This document shows positions 6,996 through 10,762 of a stretch of DNA of 10,762 nucleotides, piece after piece (positions within the stretch are counted from its first letter, which is position 1; every line of letters begins with the position of its first letter). The notes below the pieces were generated by a model that did not search any database, had not been told where the DNA came from, and saw only the letters and a list, made by a program, of their open reading frames with translations. The stretch is from NCBI GenBank assembly GCA_902795715.1, contig CADBME010000031.1, positions 1-10,762 on the forward strand. Direction: 5' to 3'. This DNA comes from an uncultured Lachnospiraceae bacterium. GTDB lineage: Bacteria; Bacillota_A; Clostridia; Lachnospirales; Lachnospiraceae. A program made the translations under genes and the position numbers.

Positions 6996-8077
6996 GCGGG
7001 CAAGTGAAAATCGGCTGTTCAAAAAACTGCGAGCCGGATGACGGAGAAGGAAGGTCGGAAAGCCTTCTTTGCTACAGTATTCTGGACCCCACGGGAAATA
7101 TCACTGCCCTGGTGGAAGACCCGGTCCCCATCTCCCGGCAGCCGGCTGTGGCGGCCGGGATCATGGAAAGACATCAGGAAGTTGAGCAGGTGGGATTTGT
7201 TCACTTTGCAAACATTGAAAATGAAAATGACAGGGATGACAGCCGGGAGAAAGAAACAAAAGAAACAAAGGCTGTGAGCTGCCAACCTAATGCAGAATTA
7301 AATAATATTCAAGCCCATCTGAGAATGGCCGGAGGAGAATTCTGCGGCAATGCCTCCATGTGCGCTGCCGCGCTCTATGTGATACGAAAGCAAAAGGAGA
7401 CAGAGAATCCTAACCTGTCTCCTTCTTATGGTCTCTCTTCCCCCGGTCCCTCTTCCTCCCTGGTTACCCTGAAGGTTTCCGGGGCTGCCTATCCCGTGGA
7501 GGTTACCCTGCAAAGAACAGATAGCTATTCTTTTCAATCTGCTATCGATATGCCCCGGGCATTAGGGTTAGAGCAAAAGAAAATGCAATATGGCAGTCTG
7601 TCTGCTCAGGTTCCGATGGTCCGCATGGAGGGCATATCCCATATGATCATAGAAGCCGACTCTCCATTTTATCATTTGCTCCGGGAAAAGGCCGCGGCAG
7701 AGACCGCTATCCGATCATGGTGCAGGCAGGTGGAGGCTGACGGACTCGGCCTGATGTTTTTGGGAGAGCCTGAAGGAGAGACCCATGTCGCAAAAAGCAA
7801 ACAGGAGAGGAGCCTGATTCCCCTTGTATATATTCCCGGAGCGGATACGGTATTCTGGGAGAATTCCTGTGCCAGCGGGTCGGCTGCAGCAGGAATGTAC
7901 CTTTCAGACAAAAGTACCGGCAAGGTTTTTTTGACACTCCGGGAACCGGGAGGAATTCTGGCCATTGAAAGCGATTATGGATCAGGCAGGACCCTCTTAA
8001 GAGGACAAGTCCGCCTGATCGACCAGGTCGGCTGCAATTCTAGAAAAGAAAACAAGGATTCCGGAAAGAATTCTTGA
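6992..8077 (+). CDS. DapF-fold, PLP-independent amino acid racemase, CntK (histidine racemase)-like
   Basis: Probable cofactor-independent racemase using two cysteines as acid and base. Two DapF-type half-sites are visible: [12 protein letters not shown] with Cys118, and [13 protein letters not shown] with Cys293. DapF usually has CGNG-x-R in the first and ACGTG in the second; here both resemble Staphylococcus aureus CntK, the histidine racemase of staphylopine synthesis, which as I recall it has GNEFCGNATM and WENSCGSGTA. Other CntK-like stretches are [11 protein letters not shown] (31-41), EQVGFVHF (65-72), TLKVSG (159-164), PLVYIP (277-282) and [11 protein letters not shown] (317-327). At 361 residues it is long for the family; the extra length is an N-terminal extension of about 20 residues and hydrophilic loops at about 75-107 and 133-157. 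The start overlaps the ATPase stop by 4 nt, so it belongs to the importer unit. Histidine as substrate is inference; cntL and cntM are not in the window. Confidence 0.85.
   Translation: MSGQVKIGCSKNCEPDDGEGRSESLLCYSILDPTGNITALVEDPVPISRQPAVAAGIMERHQEVEQVGFVHFANIENENDRDDSREKETKETKAVSCQPNAELNNIQAHLRMAGGEFCGNASMCAAALYVIRKQKETENPNLSPSYGLSSPGPSSSLVTLKVSGAAYPVEVTLQRTDSYSFQSAIDMPRALGLEQKKMQYGSLSAQVPMVRMEGISHMIIEADSPFYHLLREKAAAETAIRSWCRQVEADGLGLMFLGEPEGETHVAKSKQERSLIPLVYIPGADTVFWENSCASGSAAAGMYLSDKSTGKVFLTLREPGGILAIESDYGSGRTLLRGQVRLIDQVGCNSRKENKDSGKNS
7251..7268 (+). repeat. 9-bp tandem repeat inside the racemase gene
   Basis: AAGAAACAA occurs twice without a gap (7251-7259, 7260-7268), encoding KETKET within the first hydrophilic loop insertion of the racemase. 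Just upstream GAAAATGAAAATGA (7217-7230) is also internally repetitive. This suggests the loop grew by replication slippage without breaking the frame. Confidence 0.6.
7394..7424. repeat. REP-like palindromic repeat, copy A, in frame inside the racemase gene
   Basis: AAGGAGACAG (7394-7403) and CTGTCTCCTT (7415-7424) form a perfect 10-bp inverted repeat with the 11-nt loop AGAATCCTAAC. Copy B at 8133-8165 shares GAGACAGAGAATC on the left and CTGTCTC on the right. The element encodes residues 135-145 of the racemase ([11 protein letters not shown]), in the second loop insertion between the two catalytic half-sites. The similar stem and loop suggest a mobile palindrome family inserted in frame. 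Confidence 0.65.
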
Positions 8078-8100
8078 CAAATAATCAATCCATGTATTAT
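8074..8100 (+). promoter_or_regulatory. Candidate promoter of the HMA-GMP synthetase gene
   Basis: A perfect TTGACA at 8074-8079 overlaps the racemase stop codon (TGA at 8075-8077). TATTAT, 5 of 6 to the -10 consensus, lies at 8095-8100. The spacer of 15 nt is short, so the call is tentative. It would give a leader of nearly 100 nt containing the palindrome at 8133-8165. Confidence 0.45.
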
Positions 8101-8132
8101 TCTCATAAAATATTGCTGAAAATGGAGACGAA

Positions 8133-8165
8133 AAAGAGACAGAGAATCATCCGCCCTGTCTCTTT
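8133..8165. repeat. REP-like palindromic repeat, copy B, in the leader of the HMA-GMP synthetase gene
   Basis: AAAGAGACAG (8133-8142) and CTGTCTCTTT (8156-8165) form a perfect 10-bp stem with a 13-nt loop. The plus strand has only TTT at its end; read on the minus strand the stem runs into TTTTT, but no minus-strand gene ends here. It resembles GGGACAG-type palindromes (left arm, GAGAACCGTCC-like loop, right arm) that I recall as dispersed, RAYT-associated repeats in Clostridia. It could also act as a weak terminator of the racemase transcript or as a leader hairpin. Confidence 0.65.
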
Positions 8166-8203
8166 AGCTGATTACAGGAATCGATGACAGGAGGAAAAGC
8201 ACC

Positions 8204-9403
8204 ATGGCAGAAAAAAACATAACCCTTCATATCGAAGGAATGGGATGTGCCCATTGTGAAGCAAAGGTAAAAGAAGCAATTGAGAAGGTTGAGGGCGTGA
8301 CCAAGGTAATCGTAAGCCACCTGGCCGGCCAGGCCGATATAATCTGCGATGAGAATACACCAGATCATGCATTCACTGCGGCTATGGAAGCCTTTGACGG
8401 ATACACATTGACCGGCATGGACGATGGAAATGTCCGCCCTGAAAATATGGAGAGAATCGAGAGCAAGGAACAGGCGGAGGCTTTTATCGAAGCCCAGGTT
8501 GACCTCCTGCAGAAGCAGATTGGGGACGGCGGAGTCCTGCTCGCTCTTTCCGGTGGAGTAGATTCCTCTGTTGTCGCTGCTCTTTTGATCAAGGCGATCG
8601 GGAAACAGCTTACATGTATCCATGTCAATCACGGACTTATGCGAAAGGGAGAAAGCGAGCAGGTAATCGACGTATTCCAGAAACAGCTGGGAGCCAACCT
8701 GATTTATATTGACGCTACAGACCGCTTCCTCGACAAGCTGGCCGGTGTGGAAGATCCGGAAACAAAGAGGAAGATTATCGGCGGGGAATTCATCGATGTA
8801 TTTGATGAAGAAGCCGCCAAGCTGACCGGAATCGGATTCCTGGGCCAGGGAACCATTTATCCGGACATACTGGAAAGCCAGGACGGAATCAAAGCCCACC
8901 ACAATGTAGGAGGCCTTCCCGAAGAAGTAAAACTGGAGCTGGTTGAGCCTGTTAAACTTCTATTTAAGGATGAAGTAAGAGTTGTGGGAGCTGCCCTGGG
9001 TCTGCCGGATGATATGGTAAACCGTCAGCCCTTCCCGGGACCCGGACTCGGCGTCCGCTGCGTAGGGGCAATCACAAGAGACCGGCTGGAAGCTGTCAGA
9101 GAATCCGATGCTATTTTAAGAGAAGAATTTGCCAGAGCAGGCCTGAATAAAAAAGTATGGCAGTACTTTACCGTTGTGCCGGACTTCAAAGCAACCGGCG
9201 TAAAAGAAGGTAAGAGAGCCTTCGAGTGGATCTGCATCATTCGGGCCGTTAACACCAAAGACGCTATGTCAGCCACCATCGAACGCCTGGACTGGGAACT
9301 GCTTGAGAAGATTTCCTACCGGATCACCCACGAAGTAGCCGGAATCACCAGAGTGGTATACGATGTGACATCAAAACCGGTCGCAACAATTGAGTACGAA
9401 TAA
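8204..9403 (+). CDS. guaA: GMP synthetase core with N-terminal heavy-metal-associated (HMA) domain, no glutaminase domain
   Basis: The C-terminal part is the synthetase of GMP synthase, which aminates XMP to GMP with ATP. Residues 1-70 form a complete HMA fold with the metal-site motif GMGCAHC (Cys15, Cys18). After a short linker, the ATP-pyrophosphatase domain runs from about 88 to 275, with the PP-loop SGGVDSS at 116-122, then HVNHGLMRKGE (140-150), QGTIYPDILES (215-225) and HHNVGGLPE (232-240). The dimerisation domain with RQPFPGPGLGVR (274-285) and the terminal VTSKPVATIEYE (388-399) follows; most GuaA proteins end KPPATIEWE. Ordinary GuaA is about 510-525 residues with a class I glutaminase of about 190 residues at the N terminus; here HMA stands in its place. 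Ammonia must therefore come free or from a separate amidotransferase. AGGAGG at 8189-8194, 9 nt before the ATG, supports the start. The symbol reflects the synthetase core only. Confidence 0.93.
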   Translation: MAEKNITLHIEGMGCAHCEAKVKEAIEKVEGVTKVIVSHLAGQADIICDENTPDHAFTAAMEAFDGYTLTGMDDGNVRPENMERIESKEQAEAFIEAQVDLLQKQIGDGGVLLALSGGVDSSVVAALLIKAIGKQLTCIHVNHGLMRKGESEQVIDVFQKQLGANLIYIDATDRFLDKLAGVEDPETKRKIIGGEFIDVFDEEAAKLTGIGFLGQGTIYPDILESQDGIKAHHNVGGLPEEVKLELVEPVKLLFKDEVRVVGAALGLPDDMVNRQPFPGPGLGVRCVGAITRDRLEAVRESDAILREEFARAGLNKKVWQYFTVVPDFKATGVKEGKRAFEWICIIRAVNTKDAMSATIERLDWELLEKISYRITHEVAGITRVVYDVTSKPVATIEYE

Positions 9404-9415
9404 GAGAAAAAAGCT

Positions 9416-9450
9416 GGAGAGCCGCATAAACAGTGGCTCTCCGTTTTTTT
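9416..9450. terminator. Bidirectional intrinsic terminator between convergent genes
   Basis: GGAGAGCC (9416-9423) and GGCTCTCC (9435-9442) form a perfect 8-bp stem around an 11-nt loop, followed by G and seven T (9444-9450). On the minus strand the same stem is followed after three bases by six T. It thus ends the HMA-GMP synthetase transcript and probably also the azlCD transcript coming from the right. Confidence 0.92.
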
Positions 9451-9485
9451 CAGCCGCTCCGGCCTTCTGAAAGGCGCTTCAGCAT

Positions 9486-9809
9486 TCACAAAGCACGGAT
9501 CAAAATCATATAACAAGCCGTTCCGACAATGATAGACAAATACATATTCTTCCTTAAGATTTGAAGGATCACAACCAATAAACAGGCAAGGAGTTCCGGA
9601 ACCCCGTGGGGAAACTGTTCGATCTTTGTATCCCGCAGACAGTAGATTACAAGCACGGTCATAATTGCAGGTGGAAGTACTTTCCCCAGATACTGTATGG
9701 TTTTGGGCAGCGGCCTGCTGCCAAACAGCAAAAACGGGAAAGCACGCAGACCCCATGTGACGATCGAGACGACGGCGATGACTGCAATAAGATAAATCGT
9801 ATTATTCAT
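9486..9809 (-). CDS. azlD: AzlD family branched-chain amino acid exporter small subunit
   Basis: Small membrane partner of AzlC; AzlCD-type pairs (AzlCD in Bacillus, YgaZH in E. coli) export branched-chain amino acids and analogues. The 107 residues show four hydrophobic segments (about 4-20, 42-58, 70-85, 89-106) and the family stretches TWGLRAFPFLLF (18-29) and LGKVLPPAIMTVLVIYCL (41-58). I chose the ATG at 9809, preceded by GGGAGGG; an in-frame TTG 24 nt earlier lacks a better ribosome site. The first 8 nt overlap the end of azlC, so the two are translationally coupled. The stop lies 35 nt from the shared terminator. Confidence 0.93.
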   Translation of the reverse strand: MNNTIYLIAVIAVVSIVTWGLRAFPFLLFGSRPLPKTIQYLGKVLPPAIMTVLVIYCLRDTKIEQFPHGVPELLACLLVVILQILRKNMYLSIIVGTACYMILIRAL

Positions 9810-10497
9810 TCCGGATGCCCTCCCTTGTTTCAATGGGTCTGCGGACCAGTATCAGCGCTGCCAGACAAGTTATCAAAGTAGGAATCAGGAAATACTCTTT
9901 TCCAAGCAAGAGGTAAAATCCCAGGGCACAGACAGCTGCAGTTAAAAAAGGCAATTTGGAACGATACTGCTGCCATTGGTTAACGACAACAACCAGAAAG
10001 AATGCTGTAGCGGAAAACTCAATCCCCCGCATATCAAATTGCAGGAACTGTCCTGCGCAGGCGCCCACAAAAGAGCCGAATACCCAGTAGAAGTGGTCAA
10101 GCGCGGCGATCAGGAATGCTGCCTTATCTTCGTCAAGGTCTGCCTCATACTGTACAGAGCAGAGAAGAGAATAAGTTTCATCGGTCAGAGTCAGGATCAT
10201 ATAGGGATAAGCCAAGCCCATCCTGCGAAATTTCTCGATAAAACCGATGCCGTAAAAAATATGGCGGGCATTGATGAAAAAAGCCATAAAGGCAAGCGAG
10301 GGCAGGGATGCCCCGGAAGTCATCATGGGAACCATCACAAGCTGCATTGACCCGGCAAAAATGAAAAAGCTGGAAGCAGTGGTGAGTAAAACGCTGTAAC
10401 CGGCATCAGTCATCAGTATGCCAAATGCAATACCGATGAACAGATAAGTGAAAAAAATGGGAATCGTATTCCTGACTGCAAAATGAAACTCTCTCAT
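9802..10497 (-). CDS. azlC: AzlC family branched-chain amino acid exporter large subunit
   Basis: Main membrane subunit of the AzlCD exporter. The 231 residues show multiple hydrophobic helices and the family stretches IPIFFTYLFIGIAFGIL (12-28), FFIFAGSMQLV (44-54), FFINARHIFYGI (73-84), LTLTDETYSLL (102-112) and LDHFYWVFGSFVGA (133-146). I chose the ATG at 10497: AGGAG on the minus strand at 10510-10506 is 8 nt away, a good distance, while a second ATG at 10503 is too close. Longer versions reaching 10650 would overlap the hydrolase gene and lack AzlC similarity. The HAD hydrolase stop is 37 nt upstream in the same direction, so co-transcription is possible. Confidence 0.94.
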   Translation of the reverse strand: MREFHFAVRNTIPIFFTYLFIGIAFGILMTDAGYSVLLTTASSFFIFAGSMQLVMVPMMTSGASLPSLAFMAFFINARHIFYGIGFIEKFRRMGLAYPYMILTLTDETYSLLCSVQYEADLDEDKAAFLIAALDHFYWVFGSFVGACAGQFLQFDMRGIEFSATAFFLVVVVNQWQQYRSKLPFLTAAVCALGFYLLLGKEYFLIPTLITCLAALILVRRPIETREGIRNE

Positions 10498-10534
10498 CGA
10501 CATTTCTCCTATTGTCACAAAAAGGACAGTCCGC

Positions 10535-10762
10535 TCAAATAATATGAAAATATTCAAGTGCCTTATAGATTCCATCTTCCCGGATTGGCGCCGCCACATA
10601 ATCTGCAGCCTTCTTCGCCTGGTCTGTTGCGTTGCCGACAGCGATCCCAAGACCGGCCTGAGTCAGCATGTCGACGTCATTTTCGCTGTCGCCAAAGACA
10701 ATGACATCAGAAAGACTCAAATTATAATGGGACAAAAGACGCCGGATCCCTTCCGCCTTTCC
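10535..10762 (-). CDS. Cof-type HAD-IIB family hydrolase, C-terminal fragment at the window edge
   Basis: The last 75 residues of a haloacid-dehalogenase-superfamily phosphatase of the Cof type, which usually act on small sugar or nucleotide phosphates. The motif III lysine is visible at residue 2 of the fragment (GKAEGIRRL) and motif IV as FGDSENDVDML (about 23-33), the metal-binding acidic residues. It then continues with LGIAVGNATDQAKKAADYVA, typical of the family's final helices and strand. A full protein would be about 260-280 residues, so most of the gene, including the catalytic DxD motif and cap domain, lies beyond the right edge. No substrate can be inferred from this part. Confidence 0.93.
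   Translation of the reverse strand, partial: GKAEGIRRLLSHYNLSLSDVIVFGDSENDVDMLTQAGLGIAVGNATDQAKKAADYVAAPIREDGIYKALEYFHII

Noticed and set aside
8078..8203. Purine riboswitch ahead of the GMP synthetase gene
   Set aside because: I could not find the conserved core or paired P2/P3 arms; the only clear structure is the simple 10-bp palindrome.
8147..8902. Minus-strand open frame of about 251 codons opposite the HMA-GMP synthetase gene
   Set aside because: It runs antisense through the HMA and PP-loop coding region, has no recognisable domain, and gives no reason to prefer it over the conserved plus-strand gene.
9802..10650. A 282-residue version of AzlC starting at 10650
   Set aside because: The extra 51 residues overlap the HAD hydrolase coding region, are arginine-rich and unlike AzlC; the ribosome site at 10510-10506 points to the ATG at 10497.

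Overview
The window looks like chromosomal DNA of an anaerobic Clostridia bacterium, most likely Lachnospiraceae. This rests on the style of the proteins (a Firmicutes-type PheS with a cysteine knuckle, an amino-acid-binding lipoprotein of a kind common in gut Clostridia), strong AGGAGG-type ribosome binding sites and a moderate GC content. The species assignment is inference. No rRNA, tRNA, CRISPR array, transposase or phage gene is visible.

Layout. Positions 1-4435 (+) hold translation genes: the 3' part of pheS, complete pheT, and queA. Positions 4480-6995 (+) hold a polar amino acid ABC importer (lipoprotein, permease, ATPase), with a promoter-like region containing a palindrome in front and a terminator-like hairpin between lipoprotein and permease. 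A DapF-fold racemase closely resembling the staphylopine histidine racemase CntK overlaps the ATPase gene by 4 nt and ends at 8077. Positions 8204-9403 (+) encode a GMP synthetase core with a heavy-metal-associated (HMA) domain where the glutaminase domain normally sits. A bidirectional terminator separates it from a minus-strand block running in from the right edge: a Cof-type HAD hydrolase (partial), azlC and azlD, the last two forming a branched-chain amino acid exporter.

Most notable points. (1) The binding lipoprotein appears to be a natural circular permutation: the segment that forms the C-terminal end of this family lies directly after the signal peptide, and the protein stops exactly where that segment would normally begin. 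(2) The HMA-GMP synthetase fusion lacks any glutaminase domain. (3) A CntK-like racemase is translationally coupled to an amino acid importer, without the opine-synthesis genes cntL and cntM in view. (4) A palindromic repeat occurs twice, once between genes and once in frame inside the racemase, where it encodes part of a loop insertion.

How the genes may work together (inference): the importer and racemase form one unit that takes up an amino acid and interconverts its D and L forms. The AzlCD exporter is a separate unit. pheST-queA is housekeeping.
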